Shown here: positions 36,190 to 48,664 of the stretch, in pieces | Layout: every line of letters starts with the position of its first letter | How positions within the stretch are numbered: the first letter of the stretch is position 1 | From: Sipunculus nudus | Lineage: Eukaryota; Annelida; Sipuncula; Golfingiida; Sipunculidae | Direction: 5' to 3' | Assembly (NCBI GenBank): GCA_026874595.1 | Contig: CM049321.1 | Location: forward strand, 17,493,979-17,557,978 | DNA length: 64,000 nt | Notes under the pieces: generated by a model | What the model was told of the DNA's origin: nothing | The model's database searches: none | What the model saw: the letters and a program-made list of their open reading frames with translations, nothing else | Made by a program: the position numbers and the translations under genes

Positions 36190-36487
36190 TTTTGTCAAAA
36201 AACTCTAAAAAACGCACTGGTAAGTATTGGTATAAACCCTTACTCTCAGACGGTGTTGTATGATATTCATCGGTGTGTATTTTAACTATTTTGAAAAATA
36301 TGCCCACCCATTCACCCATTTGCACGCTGTAAGTGGAATCTGACCTAAAGTTTATCCATATCAAAATGACGAGTATGATATTTTTACGAGGGCAGTCATG
36401 GTTGCAGGTGAAACGTGCCTGGTCAACTGAAGAAGCACATGTAGATACATGCATACATACATATTTACATAATTGCTGCATTGGAGA

Positions 36488-36553
36488 TTGCAAAAACAGG
36501 ATTTGGATGGACTTACATATTGCAAAAACAGGATTTGGATGGACTTACATACA
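36488..36553. repeat. 32-33-bp perfect tandem duplication
   Basis: ATTGCAAAAACAGGATTTGG plus GATGGACTTACAT occurs twice back to back. The palindrome arms lack it (48.34 and 55.26 kb), so it arose in copy 1. Confidence 0.85.
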
Positions 36554-37150
36554 AACTTATTCTTGCAGATGGATGTTACTGAAACTTTTTTTTCCAATTA
36601 AATTATTGGTCCGCTGAGAACCTTAGAAGTATATGCTCTTCACTTCTAACATTTTCTGCTGTAACATTGAATGTTAAGGCAATAAAATAATCAGGTCATC
36701 TAAAACCTCAGGACTTTCGTAAGTACCAAGTACATTATAATTACTTACATGAAATTGAGGCCAATAATATGCGACCGGGATAGTTGGTAAGGCAGAGACT
36801 GACATAATTTGTATGCTCAAACATACACCCATCATAAAAAAATGCATCCATCAGGACAAATCGTGACAGATTATTCTGTCACATAAATTATCATTTCACC
36901 TTCAAACCAAATGTCTGACATTTGAATGAGGTTATAATTGTTTTCTTGAACTATAATAGGAGATCCATTCAAGGACTTCGCACTGACATGTGTGCTGGTG
37001 GAACTCGACAGTTTATATGAGAAATATGAAAAAAAGTGAGAAGTAAAAAACCTTAATAAACGAAATACTTGGGGTCGATCAGGATTACACAACAGACCGA
37101 TGGTATCACTTGCTTCCAAATGTACAACTCAAACCAAAGTTTTCCCACAA

Positions 37151-38480
37151 CATATGTCATTTTATGTAAAATATAAACACAAAATATGGCCTTTATTTTG
37201 ATCAAGTGATATCGAAACCGTAACGTTGCATTTCAGAATGCAAACCATAACGTCGCTTTTTAGGATTCTGTTTTCACGATATTATGATTATTATACAGTT
37301 TTGTGTCCATATTCCTGAAGTATCTATTTGTCTGTCAGGGTGCACTCTACTTATATCCCACTTTTTAATTTGTGGCATGGGAAATATGGTTGATTGTATA
37401 CGTACTATAGGTTTCCTTTTTTATTTACCTACTTTATATTAGAATATGTGTGAAAGGAATATATGGGAAACGGCTCTGCATGGACACGCCCTTACAATGA
37501 AACAGCATGTATTCATATTGATAGGGCGGGGAATACTGCTGGACGATATTTCCCCTAATATATTAATGATATTTTAATTGATGGACCCTATATATTTGAA
37601 ATAGCTTTCCGAAAAAAAATCTATTTTTTCCACTAGATTATGATTATCATAATACATATTGAAAAGAATGGCTATCCACGTAAAACTCGTATCAAAGATG
37701 TTGCTGATAATAATGCAAAATACAATATTCATATTTGGGTAAAAGAAATATGAACAAACGCATCCATTATATAATATGTAAGAAAGGATTTAAAGCAGTT
37801 TTTACACGTTATTCAATCTGGTAATATTATAAAATGTGATGTTGAAGACAAGTTTAACATCATATTTTCATAAACAATTGCTTCAAAATGAACAAAAGGT
37901 GCATCAGTGTCAATGACCAGAGGTGAACCAGGAACCACTCCCTATGTAAACAAATTATATCTACGGTAAACCGTTAGACATTTTGTGTTGATTGATACGC
38001 TCTAGCGGAAAACGTAGACCTAAATCCCTGACTAGAAAACTGTCATATCGAGCCCACTAAATATAAAAATGGAAGGTGAGCCCCTCCCTTCACAGGATAT
38101 CGAAACAGTAAACGCTTAAAATGTTGTTTACGGTTTGCAGCACTAGAAGGGGCGAATGTCACATACATACTACTTCACAGCAATCACGTTTGACAGCCCA
38201 AAGCTCCATTGTTAGAGGACAATACCTACTATAAAAATAAACGATAACGGTAGATACCTTGGTTATTTTGTCAACTATAAATGTTAGAATTGACTACAAA
38301 CAGACAAAAGAAAAAAGAAAAACTGCCATAATAATACTTGAAGTCTACAAGAACATGATAACTTCAATTGATATTATCGAGTTTCAAAGCCTGCAAATCA
38401 ATGTGTGCGTCACAAAACCAAGAGAGTAGACAAAAATATGCAAACATAGATTTTGTTATTTTTTAAGCGTGTAAAGATAT
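37151..38480. other. intergenic DNA, nothing recognised
   Basis: No ORF, RNA gene or duplicated segment identified between the first GLYAT block and the next GLYAT fragment. Confidence 0.45.
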
Positions 38481-38482
38481 AA

Positions 38483-38485
38483 AGA

Positions 38486-38549
<64 letters not shown>
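38483..38549. repeat. (TA)n microsatellite
   Basis: About 33 TA repeats with one G interruption, just downstream of a GLYAT pseudogene fragment. Confidence 0.95.
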
Positions 38550-38554
<5 letters not shown>

Positions 38555-38604
38555 CGCAAACATTTAAAAGTTCGTATTCTCCCAAAAAACTGATCCTCTC
38601 TTCT

Positions 38605-38985
38605 CGTGATAGGTTGGCCTCTGTTTCACAGGCTATTCCAACCACCTGTCCTTCAAGTTGGAACATACACGGGGTCTTCTGAAATATGTTCATGGAAGGA
38701 ATTTTTTTTCTGGAACAACGCCAGTCACATTAAGCAAATTGTGGCTCACTATGTCGGCTTAATTCCAAGAGGACCGCTCGTCCTAGGCTTTGACCCCGGT
38801 GCTCTGTTAGTGTAAAAAGATGATGCACAAATCCCCACGGTTTTTTCAGAGCCCTCGCCACACATTTTCCATTGGAATCTTGAACACACTCTTTTGGCAG
38901 TATACTGAGATACCCCTTGAATACGTCTAAAGAACCCTTTACAGGAACATTCCAATGGGAGTGTATCATAACTGCGTCTTCGTGA
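38605..38985 (-). pseudogene. GLYAT-like fragment, C-terminal part only
   Basis: Reading the minus strand from 38969: MIHSHWNVPVK, QDSNGKCVARALKKPWGF, HHLFTLTEHRGQSLGRAVLLELSR, then a frameshift near 38740, and [24 protein letters not shown]. The whole N-terminal half is absent upstream of 38985. The CoA-loop reads RGQSLG, with Gly replaced by Ser. Not able to encode an enzyme. Confidence 0.88.
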
Positions 38986-39339
38986 CTGACTTTTAATAAA
39001 TTAAGAAAAAGAAGTACATTCTTGCGCTTTATGGACTTTTATATTCTCAGTTGATTACTTTGGAAATATCTGCCCTTGTTTGTATTAAAAGATGACGGAT
39101 TGGAAATTAACGAAAAAAAAAATTCATCAAATAATCACAACTTTCAATATTGGTAAATCATATAATATTTTAGGATAAGCATTAATATTTGAATTTCAGG
39201 ATTCTACCAGAATCTTGTGCTGACTTTATTTGCACACATGTGGCGCCGAAATTCCAGCCATTTCTCTCTATGAATGATCGGCTTTTCTCAGAAGATGAAG
39301 ATTTTAAATATATCCAGATATTAAGGGATCAAATAAAGC

Positions 39340-40066
39340 TCATGGCAGGTTTAAATCCATATCACTAGCTATCCCTGCCAACTGTCCTTCAAGTGGGAAA
39401 ATACACGGGGTCTTCTGAAAAAGGTTCATAGAAGGAATGTTATCTGGAAAAACGCTAGCCACGTTCAGCAAATTGTACTTCTCACTTTGCCTGCTTAATT
39501 CCAAGAGGACCGCTCTTTCAAGGCCTTGACCCGGTGTTCTGGTAAAGTGAAAATATGATGTCCTAATCCGCAAGGATTCTTTAGAGCCCATGCCATTTTC
39601 CATCGGAATCTTGAAAACACACGTTCGGTAGTATGCTAAGATGCCCCTGGAATGTATCTAATGAAGGCTTCACAGGAACGTTCCAGTTGGAGTGTATCAT
39701 AACTGCTTCTTCAGGATTCACTCTTCGAAAAAGATATCCTTTAGGGAGATATGTTAACATTTTAAACCTTTCTGATGATAAGCACCTCGGTGGTATGTAC
39801 AATCCACAGGGAGGATTAAATAGCGGCTTACCTCCCACAATTTTTGTGAAATCATCATCTAATAAACGGGAATCCAGGCAGTAAACGTTTAAATAGTCCC
39901 CCTGATACTCTTTGGAACTCCGTCGTAAGAAGGATAATAAAGCTCCTTTAGCTTTACTGTAAACTGTGATTAATCTAGCAGTACGCACTCTGAATCCTGG
40001 TCTTATTAACTGGGCTTCAGTAACATTAAAAATACTTTGCCAATCAGGCCATCTGTCTACCATCGT
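39340..40066 (-). pseudogene. GLYAT-like pseudogene, 5' truncated and frameshifted
   Basis: From MVDRWPDWQSIFNV (40063) it reads in frame to FQDSDGK near 39590, then shifts frame and continues with TRTPGQGLERAVLLELSR, NVASVFPDNIPSMNLF to the end at 39340. The first ~48 codons are replaced at 40064 by sequence (GTGTCACATAAATTATCATTTTAAC) that in copy 1 lies 0.7 kb upstream of the gene (36.88 kb), so a deletion joined the two. It is more diverged than the other copies and may represent a separate old paralogue. Confidence 0.88.
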
Positions 40067-41030
40067 AACATATCATTGTGTCACATAAATTATCATTTTA
40101 ACTTTAAACCAAATGTCTGATGTTTCAAGTAGGTTAATTTTGTTCTAGAACTATAATTACAAATCCATTCAAGGACTTTACACTGGCATGCGCTTTATGT
40201 ACAATAAAACAAAAATCAGGGCTGACTAAAATTGCCGGATGGAACTTAAATTAATAAAACATCAATAGCGTAGTATATAGACTGGCTAGCTGGCAACCAA
40301 ACCACCGTTAGGGAAATGTTCCCCACCGGAAGCACGGTTTCAAGCGGCTAAAAGCAACTCTACGTAAATGTTTATGTCGTGATCTAAGAAGAGTAGCGCC
40401 ATTTGTGTACGTGAATGCAATAGGAAATACCTGTTTTATATTTCTAAGTAACACCTGGTTTATGTGTCATTATTTATAGGATTTGTGATGACCAAATATT
40501 GCAGGGACGGATTGGCAAGATTCTTTGGGTTTCGGATCAAGCCACATAAGCACCTGTTTTTCTTTAACTCTTTTAAAAATAAATGAATAAACCCCGAGAT
40601 GTACGCACATAACTTGTTGCCTAATCTTCCACGCGCTTTTGTCACAGATAAAACCTTTCGCGATTTATAATGCACAACAAGGTACCTTTATCTTAAATGA
40701 ACTGATAAATGCTGTCGTCATTTTGAAATCGCCATGGTTGAGTTGAATCAAAGTTGATTTAAATGTTATGTCAAGGACAAGGACGTCTCAATAAAACCTC
40801 ATGGTCGTGACAAAGGCTTCCAAATATGGTAAAGGCTCTTTGACCAGATCTTTGGTCGACCCCCCCCCCCCCCCCAACCTTTCTTCCGGGGACCTAGATA
40901 TTGTCCGGTGGTCAATAGCCGGTTTTACTTGTTTTACTGGGCAGTTATTCCTTTAGACTTTCTTCAGATTTATAAAGGTTTATTTTGATTTCAAGCAAGT
41001 TTCCATTATTACTTTGTGCAATTAATATAC
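40067..41030. repeat. partial GLYAT-block flank (matches 36.88-36.99 and 44.9-45.56 kb)
   Basis: 40075-40180 matches 36880-36985. From about 40212 (AGGGCTGACTAAAATTGCCGGATG) to about 40880 (CCCC run) it matches 44935-45530, sharing ATATAGACTGGCTA, GGGACGGATTGGCAAG, GGATCAAGCCACATA and TCAAGGACAAGGA. It is a piece of another unit, without a gene. Confidence 0.8.
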
Positions 41031-42180
41031 ATGCATATGTAAATACTGTGGTTACCTTTATATTCACGAGGGTTCCAAATCCGTGAAATTCGCAAATGGG
41101 AAAATATCATGAAAATAAATCTTCATGAATAAAAGATCCCATCATCAAAGGCAAGTCAAAAGATCGATACTTTAATTAAGAATGAACCTGGTATTTGACC
41201 AGTTATTCATATATTATATCACATTTTTCAAATGATTACCCATAAATGATTTACCACAACATGCCCTAATTATTTAAAATAATTAATTCATATGGTAATG
41301 GATTAGTCTCAAAGCTTACTTTGTTTGGTTAGATCATGAAAATGGGACCCCGCCAAACAATAAACTAAATGAAAATCACTCAATTTTATCCCCCTGAATA
41401 TAAAGCCAACCATAGTATTCTTTAAAAGGTGATGAAAAGCATGAAAGTTTTCATAAGCATATGGGGGTGGGGGTGGCTGATCACTGTTGCATCCCCTCAC
41501 AATAGCAAAGTCAACAAACTTAGTGCTTGAAGGAACATTCAGGTAGCATGTACTTATACTGATTTCAGTCATCAAAGTCTAGCAGACTGTTGGACGTACT
41601 TGGCGATCTCATGGCTGTAACTTGTTCCGGCCAATAAAGTGCAATAAGGTAATCAGAACCACTGGTCATCACACAGATAACAGCTGGTCCATTCACACCA
41701 GGGCAGCAGGCACACTGGATGCTATAACAATAGGCACATCCTAGAAAGTTATTGGACCAGATTAAGTCGGTTCAGTATTTTCTGATTACATCATATTATA
41801 ATATTTTGTATACTCTCTGGCTGATACAAACAATTCAGTAACAGTGACCAAGAAGAGATTTATGCTGTTATGATGCCTCTTGGGTCATCCATGAGAGGCA
41901 TTTGTGTTTGACTTCAAGCAAATACTGCATGGCTGATCTTCAGACTGACATTGAGCAACTTCCAATGAGCGACAGTTAGGAAAACATGAGACGTTAAACT
42001 AGTGTTCATCAATTCTGATCAATCCAATGGAGCATGTAAACTTCAATTCAAAATCCTATTCCAATTCATTTCATTTTCTTTTTTTTTTCAATTCAATTCA
42101 ATTCTAATTCATTCCATTTCCCCTTAAATTCCAATTCAATTCAGAATTGACCCCAGGTCTGGTTCTAGAAATAAACATTC
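41031..42180. other. intergenic DNA with ATTCA-type simple sequence
   Basis: No gene recognised. At about 42040-42147 the sequence is a degenerate ATTCA/ATTTC pentanucleotide-like tract. Confidence 0.5.
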
Positions 42181-42194
42181 AGGTGCTTTGTAAA

Positions 42195-42447
42195 AAACCA
42201 TTATGAGAATTAAAAAACTGCTTAGCTTCCAAAATAATTGTGAATTCATCATCCCAAAAAGGGAATCAAGAAAATAAGCATATTCTTGGTAATCTTTTGA
42301 ATTCTGTCGTAAAATGGATAAAAGAGCTCATCTTGTATTACAGTAAATTCTGACAGCACGCACTCTAATTCCTGGTCTTAATACCTGAACTTTAGAAACA
42401 GTAAAAACCATTTGCCAATCAGGCCATCTGTCTACCATCACGCGTAT
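42195..42447 (-). pseudogene. GLYAT-like fragment, internal part
   Basis: Minus strand from 42440 reads MVDRWPDWQMVFTVS, LRPGIRVRAVRIYC and LLSILRQNSKDYQEY, with stops and shifts. Only the middle of the N-terminal domain remains. Its 5' side is cut at 42446, precisely where the left palindrome arm begins. Confidence 0.82.
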
Positions 42448-42479
42448 AATGTTTATTTCAATATAATACATGAAGGTAG

Positions 42480-42484
<5 letters not shown>

Positions 42485-42537
<53 letters not shown>

Positions 42538-42540
42538 TTA
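42485..42540. repeat. (TA)n microsatellite at outer edge of left arm
   Basis: TA repeats followed by TTATATATATTTATATAT; counterpart of 63081-63131. Confidence 0.95.
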
Positions 42541-42689
42541 TATATCTGCATATATATTCTCTGAGCATTAGCGATCACTCTTTGTCTGTCGTCCGTCTGG
42601 CCGACGGTCCTTCCGTCCGTTAACCAGGCACCAATCGTAACTGCTGAACCCTGACACTTATAAATTGACATCCATAAAAGGCTATCATA

Positions 42690-42893
42690 TTTAGGCACAA
42701 AATGCTGCTATGGATTTCATTGCCGAGAATGACAACCCTGAGAAAACGGTAGAGGCTTACTCAAAGTCACATTCCAGTCAAAATTGTGAGAATAACCTTC
42801 ATATTCTACGATAATGTGTGGAAGCTGTGCATCATCTGTGGTCGGCACTGTATAGCCCTTAGAACAAGAAACAGAGCTAGTTCATGTAGCGAT
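42690..42893 (+). pseudogene. hAT/P52rIPK-type transposase fragment (left arm)
   Basis: Plus strand contains AAMDFIAEN, NPEKTVEAY and NCENNLHIL, the same as the minus strand of 62735-62945. In this arm everything downstream of GTAGCGATT is deleted. Too short and broken to encode anything. Confidence 0.65.
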
Positions 42894-43996
42894 TTTTGTT
42901 AAGATATGTTGTGCTTTCACCTGTTTAGCAAAACAAAATATGTTGAGTTCATGCTTTTCCCTTATCTTATGACATTTCTATCGAAACACAAAAAAGTAGA
43001 AAACAAAATATGGCCCACCCGCACTTATTTATGTGCCTGAGAAAGAAGCATACCTTTAATTTTTTGGCCTTATTACTCATACAGACCTGGAAAGTTTGGG
43101 AAGGGGGCGGTTTGTCCCTTTTCCCCATTACTTCATTAGTACTTATTTGAAGCGGTTCTTACTGTTAATGGTTGAATTTACGATTCTCAGTTTCCAATTT
43201 TGGATCAACGATTTTCTTTTAAAAATTGTTCAGATAAAAGACGCTCTCTTTATGTGAAACACAAGGGGATAACAACATCTGGGTCTATTCTCTTCTCAAT
43301 CAATTCCAGGATTCTAGCGTTGTGAATTTCCTAATAATACGTGAACGGGAGGAATGGCTACTGGTTTTGCAATCATTACGGGTAGAGGAATGTATGATAA
43401 TTTGCCAAAACGGTTTAATGCAATATCATTCTTTTGTATTTTAAATAACATTAATATAAGGGTAATTGATGAGTCATGAGATGTGCTCTGTTCTGGTTTT
43501 CAGCATCATCAACTATGGAAGATTGTGTGTTTTTTTTTATCGTTTGCCACACCATAATTGCGCCTCAGGGAAAAGATTGAAGTTGCTCCAGGCAGTATAT
43601 AACAATTCGAATCAATCGCAATGCAAGATCAAGATTTGCTGTGACATATGATATGACCCTTGCTGCACAAGACGGATCGAAATGTGAGTTACATGTCTGA
43701 TGTGACTTTTGCCAAGTTTTTGACGAAGATTCCCTGTGAGCACAAAAACAATGTGACTCTCCTTTATATGTAGATACGACAAACTGGGATAGACATTTAT
43801 ATGTATCTTGTCCACGTGACCTCAAACAGGAAAAGTGTATAATCACATTCATTTGGTGACCAAGACTGTGTGTATTTTACACATTCATTCCAATTATTCA
43901 ACTTCCTTAAAGGATTATCATGTTTTGACTGTTGTCCATTAAATATTCCGACTAATTGGTTATATCTACAACAGACTCGCTAACATGCACCCTCAC

Positions 43997-44000
<4 letters not shown>

Positions 44001-44030
<30 letters not shown>
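44001..44030. repeat. (TA)n microsatellite (left arm)
   Basis: About 15 TA repeats, paired with 59686-59721 in the right arm. Confidence 0.9.
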
Positions 44031-44033
<3 letters not shown>

Positions 44034-46080
44034 ATATTTGTTGGATTTTAACAAATATGGCTAAAACAAATTTATGGTTAACGCACCTCTCAAAGTTAGC
44101 GCCATGAGCCCAATTTAAATGGACTTCATCCTATAACCCATAGTTATGCAGGTAAATAATATTAAAGAAAGATAAAAGAGGGGATTAAATGTGGTGCCAC
44201 CAGTCTTCCGTACATGCAAAAATTATCAAAGATCTTCGGTCAAACGAATTTTATTACCAATCTTTTTTAGATATTTTATTTTATTTGTAATTTTTGTCAT
44301 CGAAAACGGACCTATGTAAGGTCAAGTTACTCTCGGAATAAAATTCATGTTCCCGTCTTAAATAGGCTTCGTCAACTCCACCATACCTTTACACATGTAA
44401 AGTAAGATATAAATGATATAAGTGATATTTTTTTTTTACTGTTGACGGAGTGAAACTAAAGTATTCCCGATTTTATCCCGTTTGGATCCAACTCTATCAT
44501 CAAATATGATCCCAATCAAAGTATAGTCTTCCCACACAAATCGCATCGCTGGCAAATGGCATTCCTCTTCCACTTCTGGTTGAGCAAGGTATAAATGCAT
44601 AAAAGCCCTTTAAAAAAATTATGATATATATCGATGCTTCGATGGAAGGATTAACTAAAGTTATGTAACCACTGACAATTCGTGTGTGGCACAGGAAATG
44701 ACTGGAGATCAAAGAGATCGGAAAAAACACAGATGTTTGTAAATTCTCATGGGTTATGTTATCTTAGTTTCTCACATATATAGTGTGCGTTTCTTGTTAT
44801 GATTGTGTGTTTCCGAGAGTGTAAACGTACATGAATTTTATACTATACTCATACGTTGTGTACATTCTTTAATCCAATGAGCACCAAACACAGACACACA
44901 CAGATGAACACAAGCGCTTTGTGTACAATATAACAGGGCTGATTAAAATTTAGAGTTTTCATTTGCCGGATGATACTTAAATTGATAAACAGCAATTGCG
45001 TGGAATATAGACTGGCTATCTAGCCAGCAAATCATAGTCATCTAGGTACGTGAATGCAAAAGAAAATAGCTGTTTTGGCATTGCTAATTAACACCTTCTG
45101 GTTTAGTTCTCATTATTTAAAGGAAAGTGTTGACCAGAACAATTATATTGGGACGGATTAGCAAGGTTCATAAGTTTTGGATCAAGCCACATAGGCTCCT
45201 GTTTTTCTAAAACTACTTTTAAAAATATATCAATAAGCCCCAAAATGTAGGCACGTTTACATGACATGTAGCCTAATCTTCAAAGCACTTTTGTCACTGG
45301 TTCATAACGAGATTTAAATAGAACAGTAAGGTACCTTTATCTTCAGTGAACTAATAAATACTATGGTTGTTTTTAAAACGCCGTGATTGGATTTAATCAA
45401 AGTAAATTAAAAACGTTAGGTCAAGGACAAGGATCTCTCTATGTTCGTGACACTGGGTTCCATATATGGTAGATGCTGCTTGCCCACATCGTTGGACTAC
45501 GCTGCAAAATTCCCCCCCCCCCCCCCCACCCCTTCTTGCCTGGACCTAGCTGCTATGCAGTGTGAATATGGAACGTTACACTGTTAAATTGGGGATTGGC
45601 CTACGGCCTCAAGTCTACCTCTTGAAATAACACATCTCGGACACTCGTGCAAATCATTAAAATGAGTCAGTCGCAGCCTGCATAAAACGATATCCATTGG
45701 CCATGTTCATTAGTTTATCACAACAAAAAATATGAGAACGATCTTAATAAAAAATATACATGAAGCTTATACATATCATTCAGGGAACCCCTCATGTTTT
45801 CTGATGTTAAGAAACTCATTCCCTGCACATTGTGATCCAGTGTTTCCCCCAATAACTTCAAAATAATTGATCTCGAAGAACACAGAGTATCAATGCATGT
45901 CTTTATTTGTATTGTTATTGTGATTAATTCGTTAAATTTGGCGAATAGCCTCTAATTGAAATTCAAAAGACAAAATGTCATTAGGAAATCACAGTTCTAC
46001 TAGAACTTAATAACAAAATGGTTGTTATTAATGTGTGCAAATCAATGTGTAAGTCGTGTATATATATACTGCAAACATTC
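44031..46080. other. arm sequence between microsatellite and GLYAT gene, no gene seen
   Basis: Matches the right arm (57.57-59.69 kb, inverted). Only short unsupported frames. Contains a 15-17-base C run near 45511-45527 and the ~0.65 kb shared with 40.2-40.9 kb. Confidence 0.6.
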
Positions 46081-46182
46081 GAAAGTTCGTACTCTCTGGG
46101 AAACTGATCGTCTCTTCTTGGACAATAATGATTTCGAACATATCTCTAGATTAAAGACACCAAATTAATATCATGATATGTT

Positions 46183-47043
46183 TCACTTCGTTTCACAGGC
46201 TATTCCAACCACCTGTCCTTCAAGTTGGAACATACACGGGGTCTGCTGAAATATTTTCATGGATGGAATGTTATCTGGGGCAACGGCAGCCACGTTCAGC
46301 AAATCGTACTTCTCACATTGCCGGCTTAATTCCAAGATGACCGCGCGCCCAAGGCCTTGGCCCCGGTGTTCTGTTAGAGTAAAAAGATGATGCCCTATTC
46401 CCCAAGGATTCTTCAGAACCCACGCCACACATTTTCCATTGGAATCTTGAACACACACGTTTGGCAGTATACGAAGGTACTGCTTGAATACATCTAAAGA
46501 AGGTTTCACAGGAACATTCCAATGGGAATATATCTCAACTGCGTCTTCGGGACTGACTTCTCTAAATGAATATCCTTCAGGGAGGTTTAACAACGTTTTT
46601 AACTGTTCTGGTGATAAGCACTTTGGTGCTATGTAAAATCCATCATGAGGATTAAACATTAGCTTACCAACCACAGTATTTGTGATTTCATTATCGAACA
46701 AACGGGAATCCATTTGATAAAGTGTAAAATGAACCTCCTGGAACTCTTTCGACTTTTGCCGTAAAGCGGATAGTAGCCCTTCTTTAGTTTTGCTGTAAAC
46801 TGTGATGAATCTGGCCGCCTGAGATCCACTTTCTTGCCTAAATACCTCCAAGTCAATAACATTAAAAATGCACTGCCAATCAGGCCATCTATCTACCATC
46901 ACGCGTATAAATCCATTAGTGAGTCCGTGTATCCTCAACCTCAAAGCATCTGTTATGGCTGCAAGTACTGTGGTGAGTTTTAAATTTACAGTACTGTTTA
47001 AAAGTTCTTTCAATTGGTCACATGTAGTTAATTCTATAGCCAT
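46183..47043 (-). CDS. glycine N-acyltransferase-like protein, copy 2 (intact, left arm)
   Basis: 286-codon single frame. The start is placed at MAIELTTCDQL (47043); the six codons upstream (MSIVVE) are not conserved in copy 1. Landmarks: DRWPDWQCIFNV about residues 50-61, ARFITVYSKTKE, SHWNVPVKPSLD, and the GNAT CoA-loop RGQGLG at residues 227-232, followed by NVAAVAPDNIPSMKIF. Length fits the GLYAT family (about 290-300 aa in vertebrates). Compared with copy 3 I count 17 nucleotide differences over 861 positions, 11 changing an amino acid, with no indel. No signal peptide or transmembrane segment. Probable soluble acyl-CoA-dependent N-acyltransferase; the acyl donor and amino-acid acceptor are unknown. 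Confidence 0.9.
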   Translation of the reverse strand: MAIELTTCDQLKELLNSTVNLKLTTVLAAITDALRLRIHGLTNGFIRVMVDRWPDWQCIFNVIDLEVFRQESGSQAARFITVYSKTKEGLLSALRQKSKEFQEVHFTLYQMDSRLFDNEITNTVVGKLMFNPHDGFYIAPKCLSPEQLKTLLNLPEGYSFREVSPEDAVEIYSHWNVPVKPSLDVFKQYLRILPNVCVQDSNGKCVAWVLKNPWGIGHHLFTLTEHRGQGLGRAVILELSRQCEKYDLLNVAAVAPDNIPSMKIFQQTPCMFQLEGQVVGIACETK

Positions 47044-47984
47044 CTCGACAACTATTGACACGCTCTAAATAAACTTTCTGATACGTGTTGGTAAAAACCC
47101 TCACCCTGAGACGGTATTGTATGTTATTTCTCTGTGTGTGGGTTAACTATATTGAAAAAATGAGCACACACATGCGCCCATGTGCACTCTATAAGTTGAA
47201 TCTGACCTAACGTTATTCTTTATCAAGGAGTTGATAGGACTAGAGTCCCAAGTCCATGCTCGGTCTGTGCTTGACAGGGCCATAGACCTAGTTAATTCAT
47301 AGCACAAAAAGATACCGCTGATAAGACCCGGGGTCCGTGAATGACCGCCCTTCGGAACCGTCCGTTCGTTTCCGGAACTCCAGTTATTTTCCCACAACGT
47401 AAATTAAACATTTGAATATTGACTTATGAGTATCGAATTTTCAACTTAAGCATAACACAGTTTTTTTACAAACAATGTGGATATCCCTGCATGAGACCAC
47501 TTCGTTGCCTAAGACGCCAGAGCAATCGCTTATCGACGGAGCACACGGGGGGTAATACGTGACAAGCACCTAAAATAACACGCCAGTGACCTCCGCTACT
47601 AATCATTTACATTCACGGTCTTCTGCACATGAATACTGTAAAATGTCAGCATTAGAGGATTATTATTATCCTCGGAAGATTAGTATCAGTGTACAGTGTG
47701 CCAGTTGATGCGAACTTAGGACGATAAAGCATTTATTCGATGAAACTCAATGCGTCGTATATGACAGCAACAAATTGAGGATGAATGACTGCATTAGGCC
47801 CAACGTTGCTTAAGTGAGTTCCGGACACTTGCTCCAACTTAATATATCTCGTGCGCATAATTTTAAATAACACAAATTGTCTGCGCATACAAATTTTAAG
47901 TCGATGAAACTCCAGAAATTAACCGCTCAGCAACTAGATTTATCGCTATGTCTGGCAATGATTGTTGTGTTGACCGTCAGTTAC

Positions 47985-48040
47985 ATGGGACACACGGGAA
48001 GTATCAATAGTTACATGGGACACACGGGAAGGATCAATGG
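47985..48040. repeat. 30-bp tandem duplication (left arm)
   Basis: AGTTACATGGGACACACGGG followed by AAG(T/G)ATCAAT occurs twice back to back; the inverted right-arm copy at about 55605-55660 has the same duplication. Confidence 0.85.
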
Positions 48041-48278
48041 CAGCGCAAGTGCCGTGCGTGACACATCCACACAATGGGCGCACAATAGGGTTGATGGGGT
48101 TATCGCGTGCTAATTGAAATTAAGTGTCGGGGCTGGCCTAGGCCGCTGGCACTTGTTACTCTAGTCCTATAAACTCCTTGCCTATATCAAAGAAATGCGC
48201 GTATAACATTTTTACGAGGGCAGACATGGTTGCAGGTGATACGTGCCTGATCAACCCATGAAACGCATGTAGATAAAT

Positions 48279-48320
<42 letters not shown>
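48279..48320. repeat. (CA)n-(TA)n compound microsatellite
   Basis: (AC)10 followed by about 11 TA. The right-arm counterpart (55300-55361) has lost the CA part and expanded TA. Confidence 0.9.
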
Positions 48321-48664
48321 GCACATATATACATAATCGCTGCATACAAAATTGTTCTTGCAGATGGATGTTACTGAAACCTTTTTCTTTCAAATTAAAT
48401 TATTGGTCCATTGAGAACCTTAAAAGTATATGCACTTCACTTCCTACATTATTGGTTGGAACATTGAACGTTAAGGCAATAACACAATCAGACCATCCAA
48501 AACCTCAAGACTATCGTGGGTAGAAAGGATATTATAATTACATACATGAAATGGAGACTGTGTCATCAATAAAATGTGAAAGGGATAGTTAGTAATGCAG
48601 AGATTTACATATATTTCATGTATGCATAATCATACACCCATCATAAAAAATCCATCAGAACAAA

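Larger units (their letters stand above)
34563..37150. repeat. GLYAT block, copy 1 (matches 44.59-48.55 kb and, inverted, right arm)
   Basis: Shared anchors with the arms: AATGCATAAAAGCCC, GTAACCACTGACAATTC.TGTGTGGCACAGGAAATGA, AGGGCTGACTAAAATT, ATATAGACTGG, the GLYAT gene, and downstream TTTTTACGAGGGCAG.CATGGTTGCAGGTGA and TTCTTGCAGATGGATGTTACTGAAAC. Differs from the arms by many substitutions and indels, so it is the oldest of the three GLYAT blocks. Confidence 0.85.
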
